Shown here: in pieces, positions 25,933 to 34,445 of the stretch
How the letters are laid out: each line of letters starts with the position of its first letter
Numbering within the stretch: position 1 is the stretch's first letter
Source of the DNA: Desulfovibrionaceae bacterium
Lineage (GTDB): Bacteria > Desulfobacterota > Desulfovibrionia > Desulfovibrionales > Desulfovibrionaceae
NCBI GenBank assembly: GCA_017454105.1
Contig: JAFTDR010000248.1
Location: 1-56,536, forward strand
Length of the DNA: 56,536 bases
Direction: 5' to 3'
Position numbers and translations under genes: made by a program
Notes under the pieces: model-generated
Database searches by the model: none
The model's input: only the letters and a program-made list of their open reading frames with translations
What the model was told of the DNA's origin: nothing

Positions 25933-26478
25933 TTATTTTTTCGGCACAAGCAGCATCTGCAATGTTCTTCCCTCTGCCTTTGCTTCTTGTTCAACTTTTG
26001 CTACATCCGCCAGATCGGTGATAAAGCGGCTTAAGATATCCTGTCCTCGGTCCTTATGAACAATTTCCCGTCCACGGAAGAAAACGGTTATCTTGCAGCG
26101 GTCTCCGCCCTCTATGAAACGACGGATATGTCTCAACTTCGTTTCATAGTCGTGGTCGTCGGTCTTGGGACGAACCTTGATTTCTTTTATCTGAACAACG
26201 GTCTGACGCTTCTTCGCTTCCTGCTTCTTCTTCTGCTGCTCATAGCGGTACTTGCCGAAATCCATGATACGACAGACCGGTGGATCGCTCATCGCAGCGA
26301 CTTCCACAAGATCGAGTCCGGCTTCTTTGGCCTTCTCGAGAGCCTCGCTACGCGGCAAGATACCCAGCTGTTCCCCGTCTGCGCCGATCACGCGCACTTC
26401 ACGGGCACGAATCATTTCATTGCGGCGTGTTCCATCCTGTGGAACGTCCCGTCGCGGGCGTAAATTAGGCGAAGCTAT
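25933..26478 (-). CDS. infC: Translation initiation factor IF-3, probable AUA start
   Basis: About 181 residues from a proposed ATA codon at 26476-26478. The N-domain (RRNEMIRAREVRVIGADGEQ) and C-domain (RPKTDDHDYETKLRHIRRF, IVHKDRGQDIL) are intact. No ATG, GTG or TTG lies at the expected position. The only in-frame ATGs are 77 bases inside thrS, or at residue 22, where starting would remove the conserved NEMIR lead. GAGGAGG (26487-26493) stands eight bases before the ATA. Rare start codons allow IF-3 to control its own translation in known cases, notably AUU in E. coli. The gene overlaps the thrS stop by 14 bases. Confidence 0.9.
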   Translation of the reverse strand: MASPNLRPRRDVPQDGTRRNEMIRAREVRVIGADGEQLGILPRSEALEKAKEAGLDLVEVAAMSDPPVCRIMDFGKYRYEQQKKKQEAKKRQTVVQIKEIKVRPKTDDHDYETKLRHIRRFIEGGDRCKITVFFRGREIVHKDRGQDILSRFITDLADVAKVEQEAKAEGRTLQMLLVPKK

Positions 26479-28411
26479 AGCACATTCCTCCTCGTTTAAA
26501 GGGCTCTTCTGCGTCGTCTTTGATCCTCTGTGCGATCTCATCCACGCTTTTCAAGCCCAAATTGTCACCATTGCGCAGACGAACCGTACACTGTTGCGCC
26601 TGCACTTCCTTGTCACCAATAACAAGCATATACTGAATCTTGGCCATCTGGGCCTCACGCACCTTAAAGCCAAGCTTCTCATTTCTTCCGTCAAGCTCGG
26701 CCCGGATTCCTTTGGCCAAAAGCTGAGCGCACATCGTCTCTGCCGCAGCGTTTGCGGATTCCGTCACAGTGAGAAGCCGCGTCTGCACAGGCGCAAGCCA
26801 CACAGGCAGAGCCCCAGAGTACTGCTCAATCAAAACGCCGATAAAGCGCTCAAGCGAGCCCATAATTGCCCGGTGAACCATGACCGGGCGGTGTCGCTCG
26901 CCGTCCTGCCCCACATAAACCAAATCAAAGCGCTCTGGCAAGGTGAAATCGACCTGTATTGTGGAACACTGCCATTCGCGTCCGATGCAGTCGAGCAAGA
27001 CAACATCGATTTTCGGCCCATAGAAGGCGCCGTCGCCCTCATTGATTGTATAGGCAAGTCCCTTGGCTGTCACGGCATTAATCAGGGCGTTTGTGGCCAA
27101 TTCCCAGGCCTCATCTGTTCCGATGCTGTTCTCAGGGCGAGTCGAGATGAGAACCTTGTAGGTGAAGCCAAAAAGATTCATCAGATCGTTTATCAGATCA
27201 ATTACGCCGACAATCTCGCCTTCAAGCTGCTCTGGCGTGCAGAGAATGTGCGCGTCGTCCTGCGTGAACTGCCGAACGCGGAAGAGGCCGTGAAGCACAC
27301 CGCTTTTCTCGTGGCGGTGGACAAGACCCAGCTCGAAATAGCGCTGCGGCAAATCCCGGTAGCTTCGAAGGGCGTTATTGTAAATGAGCATGTGCCCCAC
27401 GCAGTTCATCGGTTTTATTCCGTACATGTCATCGTCAATCTGCGTGAAGTACATGTTCTCGCGATAGTGATCATAGTGCCCAGAGCGCATCCAGGTCTCG
27501 ACGCGCAGAAGCTGCGGCCCCTGGACAATCGAATAGCCGCGTTTTAAATGCTCCCTGCGCCAGAAGTCCTCAAGTATCGACCGAACAAGCATGCCCTTGG
27601 GCAGCCAAAAGACCATGCCTGGGGCGACATCCTCGCGGAACATAAAAAGAGAAAGCTCCTTGCCGAGCTTTCTGTGATCCCTTTTTTTGGCCTCCTCAAT
27701 CTGCTTGAGCCTCTCGGCTAAGGCCTTATCGTCGGCAAAGGCTGTTCCATAGATGCGCGAGAGCATGGGCAGTTTTTCATCCCCATGCCAGTAGGCGCCG
27801 GCAACAGAGAGGAGTTTGGAGGATGCGGCAAATCCTGTGTGCGGAACGTGCGGCCCGCGGCAGAGATCCGTAAAGTCGCCACAGGTATAGAGGGAGACGG
27901 TCGGATCGGGGATAGCCTCGATGAGCTCAACCTTATAGGTCTCGCCCTGTGCCGTAAAATGCGCGATCGCCTCCTCCTTGGTCATTTCTTGCCTAACAAA
28001 TGGGAGTCTGCTCTTCGCGATTTTCTTCATTTCCGCTTCAATGGCCGCAAGATCGTCGCTTGTGAAGGGACGGGGCACATCGAAATCATAGTAGAAGCCT
28101 GTGTCGATCGCAGGACCGATTGTCACCTTGGCTTCTGGATAGAGATGCCTGACCGCGCACGCCATGACATGGGAGGCAGAGTGACGCAGAATCGTAAGCC
28201 CTTCCGGACTCTGCGCAGAAATCGGCTCAAGCGACTGCGCATCTTCCGGGAGAGGACTCGAAAGATCCAGAACAACGGGATCGCCATTGCCCTTCACTCT
28301 CACGGCAACAAGCGACTTCATTTTTGATCCGCTAAGCGCGTTCTTAAGAACGGCTGCAAGCGGTGACCCAGCGTCTGCTTCGACGCTTGTACCTTCCACA
28401 AGGACATTCAT
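26465..28411 (-). CDS. thrS: Threonine-tRNA ligase
   Basis: 648 residues, typical. Domains in order: an N-terminal TGS domain, the editing domain (HSASHVMACAV), class II catalytic motifs (FELGLVHRHEKSGVLHGLFRVRQFTQDDAHI, and a motif 3 RHRPVMVHRAIMGSLERF) and the anticodon-binding domain. I use the ATG at 28411 (MNVLVEGTSVE); the open frame extends to 28594 but that part covers the leader and a terminator. A GAGGGAG-type sequence precedes it by about nine bases. It heads the operon through pheT. Confidence 0.96.
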   Translation of the reverse strand: MNVLVEGTSVEADAGSPLAAVLKNALSGSKMKSLVAVRVKGNGDPVVLDLSSPLPEDAQSLEPISAQSPEGLTILRHSASHVMACAVRHLYPEAKVTIGPAIDTGFYYDFDVPRPFTSDDLAAIEAEMKKIAKSRLPFVRQEMTKEEAIAHFTAQGETYKVELIEAIPDPTVSLYTCGDFTDLCRGPHVPHTGFAASSKLLSVAGAYWHGDEKLPMLSRIYGTAFADDKALAERLKQIEEAKKRDHRKLGKELSLFMFREDVAPGMVFWLPKGMLVRSILEDFWRREHLKRGYSIVQGPQLLRVETWMRSGHYDHYRENMYFTQIDDDMYGIKPMNCVGHMLIYNNALRSYRDLPQRYFELGLVHRHEKSGVLHGLFRVRQFTQDDAHILCTPEQLEGEIVGVIDLINDLMNLFGFTYKVLISTRPENSIGTDEAWELATNALINAVTAKGLAYTINEGDGAFYGPKIDVVLLDCIGREWQCSTIQVDFTLPERFDLVYVGQDGERHRPVMVHRAIMGSLERFIGVLIEQYSGALPVWLAPVQTRLLTVTESANAAAETMCAQLLAKGIRAELDGRNEKLGFKVREAQMAKIQYMLVIGDKEVQAQQCTVRLRNGDNLGLKSVDEIAQRIKDDAEEPFKRGGMCYSFA

Positions 28412-28452
28412 ACGAAAGCGAACTCCCTCAAGGTGAAATGCGCAAATTCGGC

Positions 28453-28477
28453 AAAAAAAAAGGGAGGTTGTCCTCCC
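28453..28477 (-). terminator. Terminator/attenuator between tRNA-Val and thrS
   Basis: GGGAGG-ACAA-CCTCCC followed by nine T in the minus-strand transcript, a compact intrinsic terminator. It may end the tRNA-Val transcript, or act as a transcription attenuator in the thrS leader, since it lies only about 40 bases before the thrS start. Confidence 0.85.
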
Positions 28478-28549
28478 CGAGCGAAATGCCACATGAAATG
28501 AAAAGAAACTATAGAATTTATATATAAGGGATGACCCTTTATAAACAGT

Positions 28550-28626
28550 TGGTAGGAACGAGCAGACTTGAACTGCTGACCCCTTCCGTGTCAAGGAAGT
28601 ACTCTAGCCACCTGAGCTACGCTCCT
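28550..28626 (-). tRNA. tRNA-Val (GAC anticodon)
   Basis: The complement folds as a full cloverleaf with acceptor AGGAGCG paired to CGTTCCT. The D-arm is AGCTCAG and the anticodon stem CTTCC/GGAAG encloses TTGACAC, giving anticodon GAC. The T-arm is GTTCAAGTC, and the discriminator A plus CCA are encoded. A consensus-like promoter lies about 20 bases upstream. Confidence 0.95.
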
Positions 28627-28644
28627 ACGAAGCAAGTGAAAAGA

Positions 28645-28673
28645 TATATATCGCACTCTTAATTCTTCGTCAA
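28645..28673 (-). promoter_or_regulatory. Promoter of tRNA-Val
   Basis: On the minus strand TTGACG (28668-28673) and TATATA (28645-28650) are separated by 17 bases. The expected start would be a few bases before the tRNA 5' end, which fits a tRNA gene. Confidence 0.7.
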
Positions 28674-28696
28674 TAGCTTTTTGCAATTTTTTTTGC

Positions 28697-28724
28697 TTGA
28701 CTCAAATTTTTTCTTCCCTATACT
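28697..28724 (+). promoter_or_regulatory. Promoter of mtaD, divergent from the tRNA promoter
   Basis: TTGACT (28697-28702) and TATACT (28719-28724) with a 16-base T-rich spacer, about 80 bases before the mtaD start. It lies back to back with the tRNA-Val promoter. Confidence 0.72.
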
Positions 28725-28804
28725 TTTTCCTTCATTGCAAAAACGTCATTGGACCACCGTCCCACGTTCTCTCTATTATGTAAAGGAAAAATACGAGGAA
28801 GTCA

Positions 28805-30154
28805 ATGATGAATTCAGGCGTATCGAATAAAAAGCCGTGCGACATCATCTGTTCTGCTTTATACACAAGCTCCGGGGGGAATGCAAGTGTTTTTTGCAAA
28901 AATTTTTCACTGGCCATTGCTGGCGGCGTAATCGCCGATGTGGGGCCGCGCGAAAGCATTGAAGCGCGCTGGGAGGCAGACACTGTCCGCGATTTCGGAA
29001 AAGCGCTCATTATCCCAGGTCTCGTCAATGCCCACACCCACGTGGCCATGACCTATATGCGAGGCTTTGCCGACGATCTTCCTCTGCTCACGTGGCTTAC
29101 GAAAAAAATCTTTCCCGTTGAGGCCCAACTCACAGAGCGCATTGTCCGCGTCTTCTCGCTCTTAGGCTTTGCCGAAATGCTCGCAAGCGGCACAACAAGT
29201 TGCCTCGACATGTATCTTATTGAAAAGGCGGCCTTTGACGCGGCAAAAACCGCAGGCATACGCTTTCACGGAGGAGAAGGCATCTTTGCCTTTCCAAGTC
29301 CAGGCTGCGCGACCTTTGAGGAGGGCCTTGAAAAAACCGAGTCTCTTGCCAAGGAGTATGCGGACAATCCAAGGCTTGCCGTCACAGTCAATCCCCACAG
29401 CGTCTACACAACCAATCCCACAATTCTTAAGGCCTGTGTCGCGACAGCGGACAAGCTCAATCTCCCAATCCACATCCATCTTGCGGAGACACCCCAGGAA
29501 ACCAAGGAATGCGAGCAGCGTTTCGGAGCGCGCCCAATCGCCCTATGCGACAAGTGCGATCTCTTCTCGCAGAAAGTGACAGCCGCCCACATGGTTGACA
29601 TAAGCAGCCAGGAAATGGACTTCATAGCCAAGCAAAAGGACACGGTTGTTGTCACAAATCCCACATCGAATATGAAACTCGCCTCAGGAGTCGCGAAGAT
29701 TCCTGAGATGCGCTCGCGCTCAATCCCCTTAGCCCTTGGGACCGACGGCCCGGCAAGCAACAATACCCTCAACATGTTCTCCGCCATGCGGCACACAGCG
29801 CTCATCCATAAACTGGTCAAAAGCGATCCCGAATGTCTCTCGGCTGAAACGGCCTTCTGCATGGCGACTCTTGGAGGTGCGCGCGCCCTGCACAGAGACG
29901 ATATCGCAAGCCTTGCCAAAGGCATGCAGGCGGATCTCGCGGTCCTCGACCTCACAGCGCCCAATCTTGTCCCGCTCTACTCGCCAACCTCACATATCGT
30001 CTACGCGGCAAGCGGCCACGAGGTCCTCTGCACCATGGTCGGCGGCGAAATCTGCTATGAAAACGGACGCTACACCCGCTTTTCCTACGAAGATCTTCTG
30101 ACTGAGGCTTGGGAAATCTCTGCGGATCTAAAGAAAATGTCGTCTCTCTCTTGA
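28805..30154 (+). CDS. mtaD: MTA/SAH deaminase-type amidohydrolase
   Basis: 449 residues of the amidohydrolase superfamily, cytosine/guanine deaminase branch. Metal-binding motifs: GLVNAHTHVAM (near 76), HIHLAET (near 222), a His in VTAAHMVDIS, and LGTDGPASNN (near 317) with the catalytic Asp. This pattern fits 5'-methylthioadenosine/S-adenosylhomocysteine deaminase, which produces the inosine derivative in methyl-cycle salvage. The start has GAGGAAG nearby and a good promoter upstream. Other nucleoside or pterin deaminases in the superfamily are the alternative. Confidence 0.82.
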   Translation: MMNSGVSNKKPCDIICSALYTSSGGNASVFCKNFSLAIAGGVIADVGPRESIEARWEADTVRDFGKALIIPGLVNAHTHVAMTYMRGFADDLPLLTWLTKKIFPVEAQLTERIVRVFSLLGFAEMLASGTTSCLDMYLIEKAAFDAAKTAGIRFHGGEGIFAFPSPGCATFEEGLEKTESLAKEYADNPRLAVTVNPHSVYTTNPTILKACVATADKLNLPIHIHLAETPQETKECEQRFGARPIALCDKCDLFSQKVTAAHMVDISSQEMDFIAKQKDTVVVTNPTSNMKLASGVAKIPEMRSRSIPLALGTDGPASNNTLNMFSAMRHTALIHKLVKSDPECLSAETAFCMATLGGARALHRDDIASLAKGMQADLAVLDLTAPNLVPLYSPTSHIVYAASGHEVLCTMVGGEICYENGRYTRFSYEDLLTEAWEISADLKKMSSLS

Positions 30155-30179
30155 CGTCCGCCGCGTCTCTCCATATACT
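30151..30179 (+). promoter_or_regulatory. Promoter of the PxxKW gene, overlapping the mtaD stop
   Basis: TTGACG (30151-30156), a 17-base spacer and TATACT (30174-30179) form a near-consensus sigma-70 promoter. The -35 box overlaps the TGA stop of mtaD (30152-30154). Transcription would start about 35 bases before the small gene. Confidence 0.75.
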
Positions 30180-30219
30180 TCGGCACTTTCATTACAAATG
30201 TTCTTCCTGGAGGCTTCAC

Positions 30220-30483
30220 ATGGCTCAGCTTCAAAACGCAAAAAGAACAAACGACGGTGTCATGGTCAACGGTTTTGTGCTCTCCCCGATCATCGATAAA
30301 TGCGAGGGCTGTGATCGCGTGCGGGATTTCGAAGAGGAAAAATTCTGCTCCTCCTATCCGAATCCCGCAAGCAAGTGGTCTGGCGGCCGCTGCAATTTTG
30401 CAACTCATGCCAAAGAGGAAGTTGCTGCTCAGGCGAAAGTCAACCCCTTGAAGGCCTCCAAGCGTGCTGCAAAGGGCCGCTAA
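30220..30483 (+). CDS. PxxKW-family Cys-rich small protein
   Basis: 87 residues starting at ATG 30220 with GGAGG nine bases before. Four cysteines (CEGC at 28-31, then two around FCSSYPNPASKWSGGRC) could bind metal or an Fe-S cluster, and the segment PASKW gives the family its name. The tail is Lys/Ala-rich. These proteins are known mainly from sulfate-reducing Desulfobacterota and lack an assigned function. The gene has its own near-consensus promoter and a strong terminator, so it is monocistronic and probably highly expressed. Confidence 0.82.
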   Translation: MAQLQNAKRTNDGVMVNGFVLSPIIDKCEGCDRVRDFEEEKFCSSYPNPASKWSGGRCNFATHAKEEVAAQAKVNPLKASKRAAKGR

Positions 30484-30491
30484 AAACTTTT

Positions 30492-30521
30492 GGGAAGGGC
30501 TATACACCCTTCCCTTTTTTT
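30492..30521 (+). terminator. Rho-independent terminator of the PxxKW gene
   Basis: GGGAAGGG pairs with CCCTTCCC around a seven-base loop, followed by seven T. It begins eight bases after the stop codon. Confidence 0.92.
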
Positions 30522-30781
30522 ATACCCGGCCGCATACTGTTTTGCCCGCGCGCTTCCTGCGCGTACCCGTCAAGCGGGCCGATCAGACAGTGTCGACCGG
30601 TTAATAAGCACATCGGTACACTGTTTTCCACGTACGCCAAAAGAGATGGGCTTTCGTATCCTATAACGTCTGTAAAACAGGGCGCTCTTGACCCGAGAAG
30701 AAATGTGCTCGAGAGAAATAAGGCTCTACGTATGACGAGCAGTCCTTTTTCACAAAACCTATCGAAAGTGGTGCTCCCGCA

Positions 30782-32608
30782 ATGGACCGTCCCGACCCCT
30801 CATCCATACCCAATGCTCCAGGCGTCTACCTGTACCGTGACGAGGGCGGCACAGTACTCTACGTTGGCAAGGCCCGCGTCTTAAAACGCCGCGTACTCTC
30901 GTATTTTCGCAAAGATGGCGTAAGCCCTAAAACCAGCGCGATGCTCGCCAAAGCGCAGACTATCGAATATCTCACGACAACGACGGAGAAAGAGGCACTC
31001 CTTCTCGAAGCAAATCTCATCAAAAAGTACCGTCCCCATTACAATATCGCCCTCCGCGACGACAAACAGTACTTTCTCTTCAGGCTCGATCCCAAACAGA
31101 GCTATCCCCGCCTTGAAATCGTCCGCTCAGCCAGGCACGACGGAGCGCGGTATTTTGGGCCCTTCACATCGGCTCTCTCAGCGCGCGACACATGGAAAGT
31201 CCTGCACAGAACCTTTGGCCTGCGCCGCTGCACGGATCGCAGCATGAAAAACCGCGTCCGGCCCTGCCTCTACTACCACATGAAACAGTGCCTGGCCCCC
31301 TGCACAGGAACCCTGGAAGAAAAGGACTACGCGCAGGCAGTCGAGCGCATCTGCACCCTGCTCGACGGCCACGGAGAGATGCTTATCGCTGACCTTAGAG
31401 TGCGGATGAACGCTCTCGCCCAGGATCTCCGTTTCGAGGAGGCAGCCATTATCCGCGATCAAATACGGGCCATTGAACGGACCATAGAGCAGCAGGCCGT
31501 CATACTGCCAGGAAAAATGGATACGGACGTTCTTGGACTCTTCGAAGGACGCCAAGGCTCAAGTCTCTGTCTGCTTTTTGTCAGAAACACCAGTATAAGC
31601 GATGCGCGCAGCTTTTACTGGCCAGGGCTCACAGCGCAGGATGCATCCGATCTTATCCTATCCTTTCTCTCCCAGTACTACGCTATCCAATTGCCCCCTC
31701 CCCGCATTCTTCTCCCTTTCCTGCCAAAAACCGACGACCCAAGGGAATGGGAGGACAGTGTCCAGCTTTTAAACGAGCGCAGAGGAGAGAGCGTGCGCTT
31801 CGATATCCCAACAAAGCCTGTTGACAACAATCTTATCGACATCGCTATCGCCAATGCGAAAGAAGAAGCGCTGCGCAATGAGCTTGCCTCAGGGCCAACG
31901 ATACTTGAGCGCATTCAAAAGGCCCTGCACCTGCCCAATCTCCCAAGGCGCATTGAATGCGTGGATGTCTCCCACACCCAGGGCGCGGCAACGCGTGTCG
32001 GCATGGTCGTCTATTGTGACGGCGAGCCAAGCAAGGACAAGTACCGCGTCTACGCCATGCCGGAGAGCAATGACGACTATAAGACCCTTGCGGCCTGGAT
32101 TCCCAGACGGCTCACAAGCGGTCCTCCTTGGCCCGATCTCTTGCTTATCGATGGGGGCCGAGGGCAAATTTCCGCTGTCGGCAGGGCTCTTGAAGAGGCC
32201 GGTACGCCTGCCCTCTTTCCCTATGCTGGCATTGCCAAAGCGCGCACAGAGGACGGAGCCCAAGATAGGCGAGCCGGCAACGTGGGCGACCGCATTTTTC
32301 TGCCGAACCGCACAAATCCGCTCCCGATCCGCGAAGGCAGTGAGGAAATCCTCTTTTTGCAGCAAATTCGGGATGCGACCCACCACTTTGCAATCACAAG
32401 TCACAGAAAAGCCCGCGCAAAACAAAACCTTGCGAGCGAACTTGAACAGCTTGCAGGCATAGGCCCAAAAACGGCGCGCCTCTTGTGGGATGCCTTCAAA
32501 AACATGGAGGCCATAAAAGCGGCAACAGTTGAGGAACTCTTGGCACTTGACGGTCTAGGCCCAAAAAAAGCAGCGCATATTCTCGCACTGCTTAAAAAAT
32601 TGCCGTAA
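30782..32608 (+). CDS. uvrC: UvrABC excinuclease subunit C
   Basis: 608 residues, normal length. UvrC makes both incisions around UvrB-bound DNA damage. Domains in order: an N-terminal GIY-YIG nuclease (APGVYLYRDEGG and VLYVGKARVLKRRVLSYF), a Cys-bearing region, UVR motif near 205, an RNase H-like domain with CVDVSHTQGAATR and IDGGRGQI, and C-terminal HhH motifs (GIGPKTARLLW, DGLGPKKAAHIL). The start has only a poor ribosome binding site. About 260 bases upstream hold no gene. A family B repeat follows the stop within 20 bases. Confidence 0.95.
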   Translation: MDRPDPSSIPNAPGVYLYRDEGGTVLYVGKARVLKRRVLSYFRKDGVSPKTSAMLAKAQTIEYLTTTTEKEALLLEANLIKKYRPHYNIALRDDKQYFLFRLDPKQSYPRLEIVRSARHDGARYFGPFTSALSARDTWKVLHRTFGLRRCTDRSMKNRVRPCLYYHMKQCLAPCTGTLEEKDYAQAVERICTLLDGHGEMLIADLRVRMNALAQDLRFEEAAIIRDQIRAIERTIEQQAVILPGKMDTDVLGLFEGRQGSSLCLLFVRNTSISDARSFYWPGLTAQDASDLILSFLSQYYAIQLPPPRILLPFLPKTDDPREWEDSVQLLNERRGESVRFDIPTKPVDNNLIDIAIANAKEEALRNELASGPTILERIQKALHLPNLPRRIECVDVSHTQGAATRVGMVVYCDGEPSKDKYRVYAMPESNDDYKTLAAWIPRRLTSGPPWPDLLLIDGGRGQISAVGRALEEAGTPALFPYAGIAKARTEDGAQDRRAGNVGDRIFLPNRTNPLPIREGSEEILFLQQIRDATHHFAITSHRKARAKQNLASELEQLAGIGPKTARLLWDAFKNMEAIKAATVEELLALDGLGPKKAAHILALLKKLP

Positions 32609-32625
32609 GCCGCTGCTTTATACCA

Positions 32626-32730
32626 GCTGCATAATGATTTTCCCTGGGCAACCTAAAGCTACCTCAATTGCTCGGCACACGCAGGGCTCACTGTGTCGCG
32701 TAAAGAAACATTGTGACGCCGAGTATACTC
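32626..32730 (-). repeat. MITE-like repeat family B, inverted copy B3, just after uvrC
   Basis: Read on the minus strand it begins GAGTATACTCGGCGTCACAA and contains CAATTGAGGTAGCTTTAGG. It ends CAGGGAAAATCATTATGCAGC. This matches B4 (34446-34545) closely. Just beyond, a partial head-to-head copy begins (AGCCTCATAAAGATTTTCCCC), making a near-palindromic junction around GAGTATACTC. Confidence 0.75.
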
Positions 32731-32873
32731 AGCCTCATAAAGATTTTCCCCTAGGTGGACGATGTCAGAGTGTAACTCGAAGCGTTCTGCTGAAAATCAA
32801 TGTGCGGTCGAGTATATACGAACAATACGGCACACTGAGCGATTTCCCACGATCTTCTCTCACCAAGCAGGCG

Positions 32874-33725
32874 TCATTGCACAAAGAGCGGGAGCTTTGC
32901 TAGCATTGAGTGCAGTTTGTGTTCATCAAAGGGAAGATATTCTGCGATCGTAAAGCCCACGACATCGGCAGCGCGCAGTACCAACTGAAGTAAATCCCCA
33001 AGCGCATCCATGGTCATTATGCCTCCTCCAGACCCGTCGCCGACAAGCTCGGGATTTGCGAAGTAGGTTGAATGAAAAAATCGCTCATCAAGGACATCGA
33101 TATCAAAGTGAATGGCTATGTGTTCAAACTGCCGCACAAAAGAAAGCACAGCATCGTTTGAGACAAATTCATCAATCTGCACGGAGTAGGGAACGCCGAC
33201 TGCGTCAAGAAATTTTTCCTGATAGTCATGAAGACCCTGCAGCCCCACATAGAGGACGTCCTTCGGTTTGAAGACCGCATTCTGCATCATGTCTTTAAGA
33301 CATTCCGCACCGTAGCCCAAAAGAGACCCCAAAACCATTGCATGCGCATTGGGGTAGCCGTCTTCAACTGTTGAGACATCGGGATGGGCGTCTATCCAGA
33401 GAATGCCAAGGTTTTCGTACAGACCGTGAAGGTAGTCAAAGGGAGCGAGTGAAACAAGGCAGTTTCCCCCTATTGTTATAACGCGGTCAGGCGCTTCCTC
33501 CGCAAGTTTTTTTTGCGCGCTGGCAATGCCGGAGAGAACCTCTTCTTTGCCATAGATGCCATCGACTATGCGTTTTTCCTGGCCATCAGGTGGTGTGACA
33601 TCAACACAAACCACCTTCTGATTTGTATTTTCCGGTAGAATATGGCGGAGAAGGTTGGCCCCAAAATAATATGTTTCAAGGCCTCCGCTGGCATAATCAG
33701 GATAGAGCAGACGAATTGTTTTCAT
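32874..33725 (-). CDS. Arginase/ureohydrolase-family protein
   Basis: 283 residues with the ureohydrolase fold. Metal motifs: WIDAHPDVST (DAHxD) and HFDIDVLD (DxD) are intact. The first metal-site motif reads GGNCLVS, with Cys where classical arginases have His. Some arginase-family members of unknown substrate share this GG(D/N)C form, so the protein may act on a guanidino or other amide compound rather than arginine. The ATG at 33725 has GAGAGG seven bases upstream and is preferred over an upstream GTG. It is transcribed after rubredoxin on the same strand, separated by a possible terminator. Confidence 0.78.
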   Translation of the reverse strand: MKTIRLLYPDYASGGLETYYFGANLLRHILPENTNQKVVCVDVTPPDGQEKRIVDGIYGKEEVLSGIASAQKKLAEEAPDRVITIGGNCLVSLAPFDYLHGLYENLGILWIDAHPDVSTVEDGYPNAHAMVLGSLLGYGAECLKDMMQNAVFKPKDVLYVGLQGLHDYQEKFLDAVGVPYSVQIDEFVSNDAVLSFVRQFEHIAIHFDIDVLDERFFHSTYFANPELVGDGSGGGIMTMDALGDLLQLVLRAADVVGFTIAEYLPFDEHKLHSMLAKLPLFVQ

Positions 33726-33742
33726 GCACACCTCTCAGACAC

Positions 33743-33765
33743 AAAAGGCCCAGGGACCCCGGGCC
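33743..33765 (-). terminator. Possible terminator between rubredoxin and the arginase-family gene
   Basis: On the minus strand GGCCC and GGGCC enclose a nine-base GC-rich loop and are followed by TTTT. The stem is short and the T-run brief, so efficiency is doubtful. Confidence 0.45.
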
Positions 33766-33869
33766 AAATACTTGCGGCAAAGAAAGACAAAAGTCGCAGG
33801 AGAGGGCAAGTGCCGGTTCCATCCCGGCCGATCACTCTTCCTTTGAATTTTTTGACTCCGCGCGCAATC

Positions 33870-34064
33870 TTATGATGATTGAACTTCGCTTAAGCGCTTA
33901 AACATCTTTTTACTTGAACCGCAGACCGGGCAGCGCCAGTCATCAGGCAGGTCCTCGAACTTAACACCTTTGGGAATCTTGTGTTTTCTATCACCTTTGT
34001 CCGGATTGTAAATGTAGCCGCAGTTCCCAACCTGGCACTGCCACATATCACTGAGTTCGGCCAT
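33870..34064 (-). CDS. Rubredoxin (CX4C variant)
   Basis: A 64-residue rubredoxin, a one-iron electron carrier. The first Cys pair is [10 protein letters not shown] with four residues between Cys10 and Cys15 instead of two. The second pair, CPVCG (Cys45, Cys48), is normal, and the aromatic core ([16 protein letters not shown]) is intact. The wider spacing is known from type II rubredoxins such as D. desulfuricans Rd2. AAGGAGG precedes the ATG by a few bases. It lies upstream of the arginase-family gene. The partner enzyme is not visible. Confidence 0.92.
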   Translation of the reverse strand: MAELSDMWQCQVGNCGYIYNPDKGDRKHKIPKGVKFEDLPDDWRCPVCGSSKKMFKRLSEVQSS

Positions 34065-34445
34065 ATGCCCTCCTTACCTAATGGGGTGAAAAAGGTGGGG
34101 ATAAAAAAAATTGCTTGCGAGAGGAGCAGGTGGGATCGATACGGGAATCATTGTGCCGAAAATATAAAGACCTCGCCTGCGCGCTTAAGGACGCTCTCTT
34201 TCAGCTGTACTCTTTTGATTTCGCGGCAACGTGCGCCTATGGCGCAAGCCAAAGAAGCCAGTTGAGCATTTTTAAAGCCGATCTCCCGCAATAGTCAGAA
34301 CTCCGTAGACAAGCGTGATGCCTTGGAAGCTTCTGCCGTAGCGAAACATCCCTTGCACTGTATGTACGGAAATTTGTCCTTTTTATCAATACGGAGTACC
34401 GCGCAATCCCCTGAACTTTCCAGGTAGGACGGCCCTATCTCGTTT

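Noticed and set aside
26252..27547. A 431-codon open frame on the plus strand, antisense to thrS
   Set aside because: thrS on the other strand is fully conserved; this frame has no family motifs and follows from the third-position GC bias of thrS.
30375..30884. A 169-codon frame overlapping the PxxKW gene, its terminator and the uvrC start
   Set aside because: It runs across a strong terminator and two real genes in another frame.
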